Notes: generated by a model from the sequence alone, not told the origin. 64,000 nucleotides of DNA from Streptomyces apocyni (GCF_009739465.1 NZ_WHOM01000033.1:115085-179084), one strand, 5' to 3'. Shown: positions 1-11,261, numbered from the stretch's first letter. Numbers and translations are program-made.

Positions 1-589
1 CGACCGACGTGGGAAAGGCCGCGCCGTCGGCCCCGTGGTCCACCAGGCGCCGCTCGAGCTCCAGCGCGAGGTGCCGTTCCGTACGGCCGACCAGAATCGA
101 CTCCAGAAGCTCACCGAGCGCCTGGTCGGCGATCTCGGCGGCGATCCGCAGACAGGAGATCTCCTCGTCATCCTTGATCAGCCGCAGCTGCTCGACGGCA
201 CCGCCGACGCTTTCCAGGCGGAGCAGCGGCGCGACAGAACCCAGGGCGCGGTAGCGGGCGACGGTCAGATGGTGCTCCTCGACCGCGAGCGACTCGGCCC
301 CCTGTCCGCGGGCGAGGTCGGCGGCCCCGACAGCCGGGTCTCCCCCGAAACCCTCCAGCACATGAAGCCGCAGCGCCTCGTCGGGGCGGCCCTCCACGGC
401 CTCCCCTGACAGCGGGCGGTCGCACACCAGGATGTCGTCGCCGGGTGCGAGCAGCAGTACGGCGGACGGTGGGGCCGCGCCCGTGAGATAGCGGACGTTG
501 GCGGGCCGGGAGATCACCGCGGCCGCGCTGCCGCCGGCCGTGCACCGCTCCCTGAGCCGCTCGCGGCGGGCCACGTACACCTCTGACAT
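1..589 (-). CDS. Aminopeptidase P family (Xaa-Pro peptidase), 3' part cut by window edge
   Basis: The minus-strand frame starts at ATG 589 (MSEVYVARRERLRERC) and stays open to base 1, so only about 196 N-terminal residues are visible. The sequence has the creatinase-type N-terminal domain seen in prolidases and aminopeptidase P: AVISRPANVRYLTG near residue 23, then LRLIKDDEEISCLRIAAEIAD, the usual linker into the pita-bread metallopeptidase domain. The metal-binding catalytic domain lies outside the window and cannot be checked. Family members cleave the residue before proline in the cytoplasm. It lies downstream of the aro genes, as in other streptomycetes where pepQ-efp-nusB follow. The start is the only in-frame ATG giving the conserved N-terminus. 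Confidence 0.85.
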   Translation of the reverse strand, partial: MSEVYVARRERLRERCTAGGSAAAVISRPANVRYLTGAAPPSAVLLLAPGDDILVCDRPLSGEAVEGRPDEALRLHVLEGFGGDPAVGAADLARGQGAESLAVEEHHLTVARYRALGSVAPLLRLESVGGAVEQLRLIKDDEEISCLRIAAEIADQALGELLESILVGRTERHLALELERRLVDHGADGAAFPTSV

Positions 590-679
590 GAACCGAGCCT
601 ACGAGCGGTGGAGCCGCGCGGCTGGTTCAGCGCGTCCGACCGGGCGGCTCGGGCACGGCCGCCGCCGCCACCTGGGTGG

Positions 680-1531
680 CTACCACTTCGGGGGGCTGGC
701 GATCGAGCGGGCGAGGACGTCGTCCAGGACCTGGGCGGTGGTGGGCACGTCGTAGCCGGAGTTGTCGATGATCGGCAGTCCGGAGCCGTACCAACCGGCC
801 ATCCTGCCGTGGATACTGGCCACTTCCTCGTCGGCCAGGCGGCGGTTTCCGCTGCGCTGGGCGTTGCGCTCCAGGACGATCTCCAGGCCCGGCAGCAGGA
901 CCACGGGCAGCAGCCCGGGACCCACATGGCGCTTCCAGCCGCCGAGGCCCACGACCGGGCGGTCCGGGAAGACCGCGTCGTCCAGGACGCAGGATATGCC
1001 GTTGGCCAGGAAGTTCCGGGCGGCGAAGCCGCAGGTGCGGCGGGCCAGGCGGTACTGGGCCTCGGAGTGGTCGTTCCACCCCGACTGCGGGTCGGCGAAG
1101 CCCGAGCGCACCCATTCGCGTACGTCATCGAGGCTGATGTGGGCGGTGGGCACGCGGCGATGCTCCGCCCAGTACTTGGCCACGGAGGTCTTGCCCGCGC
1201 CCGCCGGGCCGATGAGCAGCACCGCGAGCGTGGTCGCCCCGGTGTCCGCCGCGGCGGCGCCCGGCGGCGGGCTGGGCACCGCGACGGGTGCGCCGGGCGG
1301 GAGCTGGACATGCCCGGTGGTCTCCGGGACGGGCGCCACCGGGGCCTGCGGCCGAGCCTGCCCGGCGAAACCGGGTGCCTGATGGCTCTGAGGGTGCTGG
1401 TGGGCCAGCCCCCGCCCAGGCGGGTGGGGCGGCAGCGGGTCCCCCACTGCGTGCTGCATCCGGTGCCACTCCGTCTCGTACAGGGCTCGTCCAGGGTTCG
1501 TACCGGCGACTGTCGCTGGCCGCCAGCTCAT
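680..1531 (-). CDS. P-loop ATP-binding protein, kinase or zeta-toxin-like
   Basis: This is a 283-residue protein. The first about 100 residues are rich in Pro, His and Gln and look disordered. A clear Walker A follows (GPAGAGKTS, residues 108-116) after a hydrophobic strand (LAVLLI), then SLDDVREWVRSG and SCVLDDAVFPDRP, the layout of small P-loop phosphotransferases such as zeta-like or AAA_33 kinases. The substrate cannot be read from the sequence. It lies between aroB and the aminopeptidase gene on the same strand, separated from aroB by 121 bp. ATG 1531 was kept because GC-rich third positions extend upstream of the next ATG at 1459, but the start is uncertain. No antitoxin-like partner is adjacent, so a housekeeping kinase is likelier than a toxin. 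Confidence 0.75.
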   Translation of the reverse strand: MSWRPATVAGTNPGRALYETEWHRMQHAVGDPLPPHPPGRGLAHQHPQSHQAPGFAGQARPQAPVAPVPETTGHVQLPPGAPVAVPSPPPGAAAADTGATTLAVLLIGPAGAGKTSVAKYWAEHRRVPTAHISLDDVREWVRSGFADPQSGWNDHSEAQYRLARRTCGFAARNFLANGISCVLDDAVFPDRPVVGLGGWKRHVGPGLLPVVLLPGLEIVLERNAQRSGNRRLADEEVASIHGRMAGWYGSGLPIIDNSGYDVPTTAQVLDDVLARSIASPPKW

Positions 1532-1560
1532 CGGCGGCCAGATTCCCGGCGAACGGTACC

Positions 1561-1595
1561 GTCCCCGGCCGCCGTTGTGTGAACGGCCGGGGGAC
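1561..1595 (-). terminator. Imperfect hairpin downstream of aroB
   Basis: The arm GTCCCCGGCCG pairs with CGGCCGGGGGAC with one bulged G, around a 12-nt loop. It lies about 60 bp past the aroB stop on the minus strand and before the P-loop gene. There is no convincing U-run, so it may be an attenuating hairpin rather than a full terminator. Confidence 0.4.
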
Positions 1596-1652
1596 GGAAC
1601 TAGTGCCCAGTCAACGGAACACGTGTCCGATCAGACCAAGATCAGACCGCGA

Positions 1653-3255
<1,603 letters not shown>

Positions 3256-3259
<4 letters not shown>

Positions 3260-4440
3260 CGGATCTGCAGGTGGTCGAGGTAGGACTGAACATTGCGGCG
3301 CGTCTCGGGCACGCTGTCGCCGCCGAACTTCTCCGCGACCGCGTCAGCGAGCACCAGCGCGACCATCGCCTCGGCCACGATCCCGGCCGCGGGCACCGCG
3401 CAGACGTCCGAGCGCTGGTGGTGCGCCTTGGCCGCCTCGCCGGTGGTGACGTCGATGGTGGCGAGCGCCTTCGGCACGGTCGCGATCGGCTTCATCGCGG
3501 CCCGTACGCGCAGCAGCTCACCCGTGGTCAGACCGCCCTCGGTACCGCCGGAGCGGCCGGACGTACGCTTCACGCCCTCATCCGTGGCCACGATCTCGTC
3601 GTGCGCCTTGGAGCCCGGCACCCGCGCCAGGTCGAAGCCGTCGCCGACCTCGACACCCTTGATCGCCTGGATGCCCATCAGCGCGGCGGCCAGCCGGGCG
3701 TCCAGCCTGCGGTCCCAGTGCACATGCGAGCCCAGGCCCACCGGCACGCCGTACGCGAGCACCTCGACCACGCCGCCGAGCGTGTCGCCGTCCTTGTGGG
3801 CCTGGTCGATCTCGGCGACCATCGCCTTGGAGGCGTCCGCGTCCAGGCAGCGCACCGGGTCGGAGTCCAGCTTCTCGACGTCGGCGGGCTTCGGGTACAC
3901 GCCGTACGGCGCCTTCGCCGCGGCCAGCTCGACGACATGCGAGACGATCTCGATCCCGGCCGTCTCCTTCAGGAACGACCGCGCCACCGCACCCAGCGCC
4001 ACCCGCGCGGCGGTCTCCCGCGCCGAGGCACGCTCCAGGATGGGCCGGGCCTCGTCGAAGCCGTACTTCTGCATCCCGGCCAGATCGGCGTGCCCGGGGC
4101 GCGGCCGGGTCAGCGGCGCGTTCCGCGCCAGCTGGGCCAGCTCGGCCGGGTCCACCGGGTCGGCGGCCATGACCTGCTCCCACTTGGGCCACTCGGTGTT
4201 GCCCACCATGACGGCCACCGGCGAGCCCATGGTCAGGCCGTGCCGGACCCCGCCGATGAAGGTGACCTCGTCCCGCTCGAACTTCATCCGCGCACCGCGG
4301 CCATAGCCAAGCCGCCGCCTGGCCAACGCGTCCGCCACCATCTCCGTGGTGATCGGCACACCGGCGGGAAGACCCTCCAGCGTCGCCACGAGTGCGGGCC
4401 CGTGGGACTCTCCCGCGGTCAGCCAACGCAACCTGCTCAA
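3256..4440 (-). CDS. aroC: Chorismate synthase
   Basis: AroC makes chorismate from 5-enolpyruvylshikimate-3-phosphate using reduced FMN. The protein is 394 residues with the signatures GESHGPAL (10-17), [11 protein letters not shown] (67-77), [15 protein letters not shown] and [14 protein letters not shown]. The start is an unusual TTG at 4440, supported by an upstream GAGGAG with a 5-nt spacer and by the conserved N-terminus ([13 protein letters not shown]). It is the first gene of the coupled aroC-aroK-aroB unit. A 158-bp gap separates it from aroE upstream and probably holds the promoter. Confidence 0.97.
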
Positions 4441-4557
4441 CGGTGCTCCTCTTGCTCGCGCCTGCCACTGCGACGGCAGGGCCGGGTGCGCGGCCCTGGC
4501 CCGCCTGCCTAGATCCTCCCACGCCGGGCAGCCAATCCCGGCAGAGGTCCAGCAGAC

Positions 4558-4608
4558 GGACGCTCAGCAGGATGCTCAGCGGACGTTCAGCGGGACGTTC
4601 AGCGGGAC
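4558..4608. repeat. Short imperfect tandem repeat at the aroE 3' end
   Basis: Three to four imperfect copies of a 12-nt unit close to GACGTTCAGCGG run through the aroE stop codon at 4599 into the aroE-aroC gap. The rest of the gap (4441-4557) shows no gene. Confidence 0.5.
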
Positions 4609-5438
4609 GCGAGTGCCCGTTCGCCCGCTGTGCGCATCGCCGCCAGCGGCGCCGGGTGGCGGCCGGTCATCTGCTCGACCTGGAGTACGGCCTGGTGGAC
4701 CAGCAGGTCCAGGCCGCTCACCACGGCGCCGCCGAACATCGACCAGCGCGCGGCGAGTTCGGTGGGCCATGGGTCGTACAGGACGTCGAAGAGGGTGCCC
4801 GGACGCTCAGGCACGGCAGCGGCGAGGCTGTCCGTCGTCCCCGCGGGGGTGGTCGCGATGACGAGTGGCGCGGTGAAGGCCTTGGCCGCGTCGGTCCAGG
4901 CGGCGGTGCGCACCTCCACGTCCAGCCGCTCCCCCCACTGCCGCATCTCGGCGGCGCGGGCGTCGCTGCGTACGTAGGTGACGATCTCCCCCGTGCAGAT
5001 CCGCGACAGCGCGGCCAGCGCGGAGGACGCGGTCGCGCCCGCGCCCAGGATCGCGGCGGACTCGACCTGCTCGATGCCGCGCTCGCGCAGGGCGGCGACC
5101 ATCCCGGGGATGTCGGTGTTGTCGCCGACCCGCCGCCCGTCCTCCGTACAGACCACCGTGTTCACGGCCTCGACCGAGGCGGCCGTCTGGCTGACCTCGT
5201 CGAGCAGCGGGATCACGGCACGCTTGAGCGGCATGGTCAGCGAGAGGCCCGCCCACTCGGGGCCGAGGCCGTCCAGGAAGCCGGGCAGTGCCTCCTCGTC
5301 GACCTCGAAGCGGTCATACGACCAGTCCGCCAGGCCGAGTTCCGCGTACGCGGCGCGATGTAGGACCGGGGACAGCGAGTGGGCGATGGGTGAGCCGAGT
5401 ACCGCGGCCCGCCGCGCCGCCGTTGCCTCACTCGGCAT
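4599..5438 (-). CDS. aroE: Shikimate dehydrogenase
   Basis: AroE reduces 3-dehydroshikimate to shikimate with NADPH. The 279-residue protein has the substrate motif SLSP (21-24), the catalytic lysine K72 in LSLTMPLK, N93 in AVNTVV, D106/D109 in GDNTDIPG and the Rossmann motif LGAGATASSA (131-140). ATG 5438 follows GGAGGAAGA, a good ribosome binding site. The start lies inside the end of mltG (11-bp overlap), so aroE is probably transcribed with the upstream mltG. It is one of the canonical Streptomyces aro genes but is separated from aroC by 158 bp with short repeats. Confidence 0.96.
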   Translation of the reverse strand: MPSEATAARRAAVLGSPIAHSLSPVLHRAAYAELGLADWSYDRFEVDEEALPGFLDGLGPEWAGLSLTMPLKRAVIPLLDEVSQTAASVEAVNTVVCTEDGRRVGDNTDIPGMVAALRERGIEQVESAAILGAGATASSALAALSRICTGEIVTYVRSDARAAEMRQWGERLDVEVRTAAWTDAAKAFTAPLVIATTPAGTTDSLAAAVPERPGTLFDVLYDPWPTELAARWSMFGGAVVSGLDLLVHQAVLQVEQMTGRHPAPLAAMRTAGERALASR

Positions 5439-7200
5439 TCTTCCTCCGGTCGTTGAACTCCTTGACGAGCTTCTCGTGCTCGGCCAGCGTCTTGGTGAAC
5501 TCGGTGGTCGTGCCGTCGACGGAGATGAAGAACATCCACTTGCCGCCGTCCGGAGCCGTCGCGGCCTTGAGGGCGACCTCGCCCGGATTCCCGATCGGCC
5601 CGGGTGGCAGCCCCCGGTGGTAGTACGTGTTGTACGGGTCGGGGTCGTTGCGGATCTGCGAGAGCGGGATGTCGATGTTGCTCTCGTTCTTCAGATAGTT
5701 GTACGCGGAGTCGAACTCGAGCTTCTGGTTGGTGACCGTATTGGCTGGCTTGAGCCGGTTGTAGACCACCGCGGCCATCTTCGTGAAGTCGTCGTGACTC
5801 ATGCCCTCGGCCTGGGCGAGGCTGGCAACCGTGATGACCTGGAGCGGGTCGGCGAGCTTCAGCTCCTTCGCCTTGGCCTCGAGGTCGTACTCCTCGTACT
5901 CCGCCTTGGCGGTGTCGACCATCTTCTTCAGGACGTCCCCGGTGTCCATGCCCTTGGCGACCGGATAGCTGGAGGGGTACAGGAAGCCTTCGAGCGGGTC
6001 CTTCACATCGCTCGCGGGCTTCGCCGCCCACTCCGGCAGGCCCAGGTCCTTCCAGTTGTCCTTGGCGTACTTCGCCGTCGTGCCCTTGGGCTGGTCCAGC
6101 CGCTTGTCGATCTCCTCGTAGACCCGGACGTTGCGCCAGCCCTCGGCGATGATGAGGTTGGCGCGGCTCTTCTTGTCGAGCATCAGCTCGACGGCGCTTT
6201 TGGCCGACATCTGCTTGTTGAGCGTGTAGACGCCCGCCTGGATGGTCAGCCCCTTGGGGTTCTTGGACTGCGCCGAGACGAACGCGTCGACGCTCTTGAC
6301 GACGCCCTCCTTCTTGAGCACGTTGCCGATCTGGGTGCCGCCCGCGCCCTTGGGGATCTCGACGGTGACCTTTTGGCCATTGCCGTCACCGGCGTAGTCC
6401 TCGGCGGGGCCGAACCGGTCCTGGTAGAACTGCGTGCCGAAGTAGATGACGCCGCCCAGCCCGCCGAGCAGGACCACCGCTACCAGCAGGCACGCCAGAC
6501 CGCTGCGGCGTTTTCGGCCTTTACCGCGGCGGTCGCCGCGACCGCGCCGCGCCGCGCGGGAGTCGTCGTAGTCATCGTCGTCGTACGCGTCGTCGTCCCC
6601 GCCGCCCGCGAAGAACGCGTGCTCGCCCTGGTCGGGGCCCGGGTCCCAGTCGGGGTTCTGCGGGGGCTCCTCGCGGCGCCGGTCCGGCGGCTTGGGCGGG
6701 GGGTAGGCCTCGGGCGTGCCGTAGGAGTCGGGCTGCTGCTCACCGCTGTAGCCGGACTGCTGGTCCGCGTACGGGTCGGGGTTCGTGCCGTACTCCGGGC
6801 CCTGGCCGGTGTCCCAGGCGCCGGTCTGGTCGTACTGGGGGTATCCGCCGCTCTGGTGCTGCTGGCCGCCGTACTCCTGGTGGCCGTACTCCTGGTGGCC
6901 GTAGTCCTGGTGGTTGTACTCCCGCTGGCTGTATCCCTGAGCGTCGTACCCCTGCTGACCGCCGTATCCGTGCGGACCGTCGAACGCCTGCTGGCCGCCG
7001 TATCCCTGAGCGCCGTAGCCGGACTGATCGTCGTACTGGACCTGCTGCGGCTGCGGCTGCGACTGCGGGTAATGCTGCTGCTGGCCGCCGTACGGACTCT
7101 GGCTGGCGGCAGCCTGCTGTCCTCCCCATCCCTGGTCCCCGTACAGCGGGTCCTCGGGATGCCACGGTTCGGAGCCAGGGCCCCGGCCATACTCAGTCAT
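5428..7200 (-). CDS. mltG: Endolytic murein transglycosylase MltG (YceG-like)
   Basis: MltG is a membrane-anchored lytic transglycosylase that cuts nascent peptidoglycan glycan strands. In this 590-residue protein the first about 190 residues are a Gly/Gln/Tyr-rich low-complexity cytoplasmic segment with repeated YGGQQ, YGHQE and GYGGQ units. An acidic patch (DDDDYDD) and an Arg-rich patch follow, then one membrane helix (about 235-255, LACLLVAVVLLGGLGGVIYF) and the extracellular YceG domain. The glutamate in SLAQAEGMSHDDF (E465) lines up with the catalytic position of the family. ATG 7200 was chosen over an in-frame start at 7239 because AGGGGA lies 6-11 nt upstream. It sits between ruvX and aroE, as in other actinobacteria. 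Confidence 0.92.
   Translation of the reverse strand: MTEYGRGPGSEPWHPEDPLYGDQGWGGQQAAASQSPYGGQQQHYPQSQPQPQQVQYDDQSGYGAQGYGGQQAFDGPHGYGGQQGYDAQGYSQREYNHQDYGHQEYGHQEYGGQQHQSGGYPQYDQTGAWDTGQGPEYGTNPDPYADQQSGYSGEQQPDSYGTPEAYPPPKPPDRRREEPPQNPDWDPGPDQGEHAFFAGGGDDDAYDDDDYDDSRAARRGRGDRRGKGRKRRSGLACLLVAVVLLGGLGGVIYFGTQFYQDRFGPAEDYAGDGNGQKVTVEIPKGAGGTQIGNVLKKEGVVKSVDAFVSAQSKNPKGLTIQAGVYTLNKQMSAKSAVELMLDKKSRANLIIAEGWRNVRVYEEIDKRLDQPKGTTAKYAKDNWKDLGLPEWAAKPASDVKDPLEGFLYPSSYPVAKGMDTGDVLKKMVDTAKAEYEEYDLEAKAKELKLADPLQVITVASLAQAEGMSHDDFTKMAAVVYNRLKPANTVTNQKLEFDSAYNYLKNESNIDIPLSQIRNDPDPYNTYYHRGLPPGPIGNPGEVALKAATAPDGGKWMFFISVDGTTTEFTKTLAEHEKLVKEFNDRRKNAE
6871..6915. repeat. Three 15-bp tandem repeats inside mltG
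   Basis: GTACTCCTGGTGGCC is repeated twice exactly and once with changes (plus-strand reading). It encodes successive Tyr-Gly-His-Gln-Glu/Asp units of the MltG cytoplasmic tail. Similar but weaker repeats extend to about 7100. Confidence 0.85.
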
Positions 7201-7325
7201 CGATCCCCTACGAGCCGCGAGGCGGCGGCCGCTTGGCACGGGTGCCGGGCGGCCCTTCCGCCTCTTCTGCTGTGCGGTGGCTGTTCGAACACCACCGCAT
7301 CGCGCGGAACGTTACCGTATCGCGA

Positions 7326-7790
7326 TCAGATGACCACTTCGACGCCCTCGCCCGGGGCTTTACCTGACGCCCGTTCGGCCTCCAGGGCGTTCTGCAGGAT
7401 GATCACCGCTGCGACCTGGTCAATGACCGAGCGGCCCTTCTTCGATGTCACGCCCGAGGCGCGGAGCCCCTGGCTCGCTGTGACCGTGGTCATGCGTTCG
7501 TCCACCAGGCGTACGGGAACGGGGGCGACCCCACGGGCCAGTTCCTGGGCGAACGCCCGGACCTTGGCCGCGGCCGGGCCCTCACCGCCGCTGAGGGAGC
7601 GGGGCAGGCCGACCACGATCTCGATCGGCTCGTACTCCTCGGCGATCTGCTTCAGCCGCCGGTGGGCGGCCGGGACATCGCGTCCCGGCACGGTCTCCAC
7701 CGGGGTGGCGAGGACCCCGTCGGGGTCGCACGAGGCGACCCCGATCCGGGCGTCCCCGACGTCGATCGCGAGGCGACGTCCGCGGCGCAC
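7326..7790 (-). CDS. ruvX: Putative pre-16S rRNA nuclease / Holliday junction resolvase-like RuvX (YqgF)
   Basis: The 154-residue YqgF-fold protein is RNase H-like. Family members process the 5' end of 16S rRNA and were earlier called Holliday junction resolvases. Visible acidic active-site motifs are AIDVGDARIGVA (8-19), VVGLPRSLSGGEG and LVDERMTTVTA. The start was set at GTG 7790 (VRRGRRLAIDVG). The frame is open further upstream, but that part overlaps alaS antisense-free sequence without family similarity. It begins 4 bp after the alaS stop, so the two are co-transcribed. Order alaS-ruvX-mltG-aroE is conserved in actinobacteria. Confidence 0.93.
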   Translation of the reverse strand: MRRGRRLAIDVGDARIGVASCDPDGVLATPVETVPGRDVPAAHRRLKQIAEEYEPIEIVVGLPRSLSGGEGPAAAKVRAFAQELARGVAPVPVRLVDERMTTVTASQGLRASGVTSKKGRSVIDQVAAVIILQNALEAERASGKAPGEGVEVVI

Positions 7791-7794
7791 GGCG

Positions 7795-10464
7795 TCAGAC
7801 CGTCTCGGCGACGAGGCGCTCCACGGCGGCCACGGCGTCGTCGATGGCCGCGGGGTTCTGGCCGCCGCCCTGCGCGACGTCCGGCTTGCCACCACCGCCG
7901 CCGCCGAGCGTCTTGGCGGCCGTACGCACCAGGTCACCGGCCTTGAGGCCGCGCTCGCGGGCGGCTTCGTTGGTGGCGATGACGGTGAGCGGGCGGCCGT
8001 TGGCTGTCGTAAACAGGGCCACCACCGTCGGGCGGTCACCCGGGATGCGGCCGCGTACGTCGAGGACCAGCTTGCGCAGGTCGTCGGCGCCCGTGCCGTC
8101 CGGTACCTGGCCGGTGACCAGGGCCACGCCGTGCACGTCCTTGGCGCCGGAGGCGAGACCGGCGGCGGCCTGCAGGACCTTCTCCGCGCGGAACTTCTCG
8201 ATCTCCTTCTCGGCGTCCTTGAGCTTGGCGAGCATCCCGGAGACCTTCTCGGGCAGCTCTTCCGGGCGGCCCTTGACCAGTTCCTGGAGCTGGGCGACGA
8301 CCGTGTGCTCCTTGGCGAGGAAGTTGTACGCGTCGACGCCGACCAGGGCCTCGATACGCCGTACCCCGGACCCGATGGAGGACTCACCGAGCAGCTTCAC
8401 CAGGCCCAGCTGGGCGGTGTTGTGGACGTGGGTGCCGCCGCACAGCTCCTTGGAGAAGTCGCCGATGGTGACGACCCGCACCCGCTCGCCGTACTTCTCG
8501 CCGAACTCGGCGATGGCGCCCTGCTTCTTGGCCTCGTCGATGGACATGACCTCGGCCTGGACGTCCAGTTCCCGGGTGAGCACCTCGTTGATCTTCTGCT
8601 CGACGTCGGTCATGACGGCGCCGGGTACGGCGTTCGGCGAGCCGAAGTCGAAGCGGAAGCGGCCGGGTTGGTTCTCCGAACCGGCCTGGGCGGCCGTCGG
8701 GCCCAGAGCGTCCCGCAGCGCCTGGTGGGTGAGGTGCGTGGCGCTGTGGGCGCGGGCGATGGCGCGGCGGCGTACCTGGTCGATGGCGGCGTGGCCGTGG
8801 GCGCCGACGGTGACCTCGCCGACCTGCACGACGCCCTTGTGGACGTACACGCCGGGGACCGGCTTCTGGCAGTCGCGCACCTCGACGACGGCGCCGGAGT
8901 CCAGCTTGATGCGGCCGGTGTCGCCGATCTGACCGCCGCCTTCGGCGTAGAACGGGGTGCGGTCGAGGACGATCTCGACCTCGTCGCCCTCGGTGGCGGC
9001 GGGCGAGGGCAGTCCGTTGACCAGGATGCCGACGACCGTGGACTCGCCCTCGGTGCTGGCGTATCCGATGAAGTCGGTGGCTCCGGCGCGGTCGGCGATC
9101 TCGCGGTAGCCGGACATGTCGGCGTGGCCGGTCTTCTTGGCCTGGGCGTCGGCCTTGGCGCGGTCCCGCTGCTCCTTCATCAGGCGGCGGAAGCCGTCCT
9201 CGTCCACCGACAGGCCCTGCTCGGCGGCCATTTCGAGGGTGAGGTCGATCGGGAAGCCCCAGGTGTCGTGGAGCAGGAACGCCTTGTCGCCGCCCAGGAC
9301 CGTGCCACCGGCGGCCTTGGTCTCGGTGACGGCGGTGTCCAGGATGTTGGTGCCGCCCTTGAGCGCCTTGAGGAAGGCGGCCTCTTCGGCGAGGGCGACG
9401 GCCTCGATGCGGCCGCGGTCGGTGATGAGTTCGGGGTACTGCTGACCCATCTTCTCGATCACGACGTCGATCAGGTCCTTGACGACCGGGCCGGTGGCGC
9501 CGAGCAGGCGCATGTTGCGGATGGCGCGGCGCATGATGCGGCGCAGCACATAGCCGCGGCCTTCGTTGCCCGGGCTGACACCGTCACCGATGAGCATCAC
9601 GGAGGTGCGCATGTGGTCGGCGACCACGCGCATCGAGACGTCGCTGGCCTGGGCCGCGCCGTAGCGGACGCCGGTCAGCGCGGTGGCCTTGTCCATGACG
9701 ACGCTGAGGGTGTCGGTCTCGTACATGTTCGGTACGTCCTGCAGGATCATCGCGAGGCGCTCGAGGCCGAGGCCGGTGTCGATGTTCTTCGACGGCAGGT
9801 CGCCGAGGATCTCGAAGTCCTCCTTGGAGGTGCCCTCGCCGCGCTCGTACTGCATGAAGACCAGGTTCCAGATCTCCACGTACCGCTCGTCGTTGACGGC
9901 CGGGCCGCCCTCGACGCCGAACTCGGGGCCGCGGTCGTAGTTGATCTCGGAGCAGGGGCCGCAGGGTCCTGGCACGCCCATGGACCAGAAGTTGTCCTTC
10001 TTGCCCAGGCGCTGGATGCGCTCGGCCGGGACGCCGATCTTCTCGCGCCAGATCTTCTCGGCCTCGTCGTCGTCCAGGTAGACGGTGATCCACAGGCGCT
10101 CGGGGTCGAGGCCGTAACCGCCCTTGTCCTGGGGTGAGGTGAGCAGCTCCCAGGCGTAGGCGATGGCGCCTTCCTTGAAGTAGTCGCCGAAGGAGAAGTT
10201 GCCGCACATCTGGAAGAAGGTGCCGTGCCGGGTGGTCTTGCCGACCTCTTCGATGTCCGGGGTGCGGACGCACTTCTGGACGCTGGTGGCGCGCGGGGCG
10301 GGCGGCTTGGTCTCGCCGAGGAAGTACGGCTTGAAGGGGACCATGCCCGCGTTGACCAGGAGCAGAGTCGGGTCGTCCGCGATGAGCGACGCCGAGGGGA
10401 CGGGGGTGTGCCCGCGCTCCTCGAAGAAGCTCAGCCAGCGGCGGCGAATTTCAGCCGACTCCAT
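7795..10464 (-). CDS. alaS: Alanyl-tRNA synthetase
   Basis: AlaS charges tRNA-Ala. The protein is 889 residues with the class II core at the N-terminus ([42 protein letters not shown] region), the editing-domain zinc motif [11 protein letters not shown] and the matching CGGTHVHNT, and a C-terminal DHHA1-type domain ending in a Gly-rich stretch ([18 protein letters not shown]). ATG 10464 overlaps the stop of the preceding small gene by one base (TGATG), pointing to coupled translation. No T-box leader is possible in this arrangement. Confidence 0.98.
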   Translation of the reverse strand: MESAEIRRRWLSFFEERGHTPVPSASLIADDPTLLLVNAGMVPFKPYFLGETKPPAPRATSVQKCVRTPDIEEVGKTTRHGTFFQMCGNFSFGDYFKEGAIAYAWELLTSPQDKGGYGLDPERLWITVYLDDDEAEKIWREKIGVPAERIQRLGKKDNFWSMGVPGPCGPCSEINYDRGPEFGVEGGPAVNDERYVEIWNLVFMQYERGEGTSKEDFEILGDLPSKNIDTGLGLERLAMILQDVPNMYETDTLSVVMDKATALTGVRYGAAQASDVSMRVVADHMRTSVMLIGDGVSPGNEGRGYVLRRIMRRAIRNMRLLGATGPVVKDLIDVVIEKMGQQYPELITDRGRIEAVALAEEAAFLKALKGGTNILDTAVTETKAAGGTVLGGDKAFLLHDTWGFPIDLTLEMAAEQGLSVDEDGFRRLMKEQRDRAKADAQAKKTGHADMSGYREIADRAGATDFIGYASTEGESTVVGILVNGLPSPAATEGDEVEIVLDRTPFYAEGGGQIGDTGRIKLDSGAVVEVRDCQKPVPGVYVHKGVVQVGEVTVGAHGHAAIDQVRRRAIARAHSATHLTHQALRDALGPTAAQAGSENQPGRFRFDFGSPNAVPGAVMTDVEQKINEVLTRELDVQAEVMSIDEAKKQGAIAEFGEKYGERVRVVTIGDFSKELCGGTHVHNTAQLGLVKLLGESSIGSGVRRIEALVGVDAYNFLAKEHTVVAQLQELVKGRPEELPEKVSGMLAKLKDAEKEIEKFRAEKVLQAAAGLASGAKDVHGVALVTGQVPDGTGADDLRKLVLDVRGRIPGDRPTVVALFTTANGRPLTVIATNEAARERGLKAGDLVRTAAKTLGGGGGGKPDVAQGGGQNPAAIDDAVAAVERLVAETV

Positions 10465-10820
10465 CAGTGGTCCTCATTCCGGTTGTACGAGTACGTCGTG
10501 TCGTTGGTGGTGCGGCGGGGGGTGCCGAAGGCGTTCTTGAGCGGGTTCTCCAGTGCCGCGAAGCGTCGCTGCTGCGGGAGTTCAAGAGCGTCCGGGGTGT
10601 TCAGGCCCAGGGCGTCGTTGAGTTCTTCCTCGCGCTGGCCCATGCCGTCGCGGACGTCGAGTGCGAAGTCCTTGAGCCGGTGCCCCGCGTCGATGGCCTT
10701 GTTCGCGGCCTGGGCCGCGAGGCTTTCCGGGGTCAGCTGCTTGAGCTTGCGGTTGACCTTGGTGGTGGCCCACACACCGGCGGCAGCGCCCGCGGTGAAC
10801 CAGAACGTACGGCGGAACAT
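10464..10820 (-). CDS. DUF6167-like small membrane-associated protein
   Basis: This 118-residue protein begins [29 protein letters not shown], a short hydrophobic N-terminal segment followed by a basic amphipathic part and a charged helix (residues about 45-70). It matches the small actinobacterial family usually found just upstream of alaS. No catalytic motif is visible and the function is unknown. The stop overlaps the alaS ATG by one base. The start codon is an ATG 6 bp downstream of the DUF948 gene, so the three form one unit. Confidence 0.8.
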   Translation of the reverse strand: MFRRTFWFTAGAAAGVWATTKVNRKLKQLTPESLAAQAANKAIDAGHRLKDFALDVRDGMGQREEELNDALGLNTPDALELPQQRRFAALENPLKNAFGTPRRTTNDTTYSYNRNEDH

Positions 10821-10826
10821 CGCAGC

Positions 10827-11261
10827 TCAGTCCTTCTTCCGCTTCCCCCGCCGTGCGGAGGGCACGGCCCGGCCCACGATCACCGTACGACGCGACGGCT
10901 TCGGGGGCGCACTGTCGGTGCTGCGGCTGATGGCCCGGCGTACGCCGTAGCCGAAGGCCGCCACCTTGACCAGCGGGCCGCCGAACGTGGACGCGACGGT
11001 CGTGGACAGCGCCGAGGCGTTGGAGGTGACCTCCTGGACGTCCGTCGCGATGGCGTCGACCCGGTCGAGCTGGGTCTGCGCCGAGCGGACCGTCGTGGAC
11101 GCCTCGGCGAGGAGCGGCACGGCCTGTTCGGTCACGTCCGCCACCAGCTTCGTGGCCGCCTTGAGCGTCTGGGCCAGCCTCACCAGTGCCACAGCGAGGA
11201 ACGAGACCAGAATCGCCCAGAAGACGGCTACGAGAATCCCGGCCACCTCTCCACCGGTCAC
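10827..11261 (-). CDS. DUF948 membrane protein
   Basis: A 144-residue protein starts at GTG 11261, preceded by AGAGAG. It has one N-terminal membrane helix (EVAGILVAVFWAILVSFLAVA), then a long helical region with heptad-like spacing (TLKAATKLVADVTEQAVPLL, residues about 33-80), and a basic C-terminus (RRGKRKKD). This is the DUF948 pattern also found in firmicute general-stress proteins. An envelope or septum-associated role is only an inference. The open frame continues to 11402 without a good ribosome binding site, so the shorter form was chosen. Confidence 0.82.
   Translation of the reverse strand: MTGGEVAGILVAVFWAILVSFLAVALVRLAQTLKAATKLVADVTEQAVPLLAEASTTVRSAQTQLDRVDAIATDVQEVTSNASALSTTVASTFGGPLVKVAAFGYGVRRAISRSTDSAPPKPSRRTVIVGRAVPSARRGKRKKD

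Noticed and set aside
680..1531. Zeta toxin with antitoxin
   Set aside because: No small antitoxin gene is next to it, so only a P-loop kinase assignment is kept.
4978..10137. Very long open reading frame on the plus strand across aroE, mltG, ruvX and alaS
   Set aside because: It is an antisense shadow in high-GC DNA. The minus strand carries recognisable proteins across the whole span and the plus frame shows no family motif.
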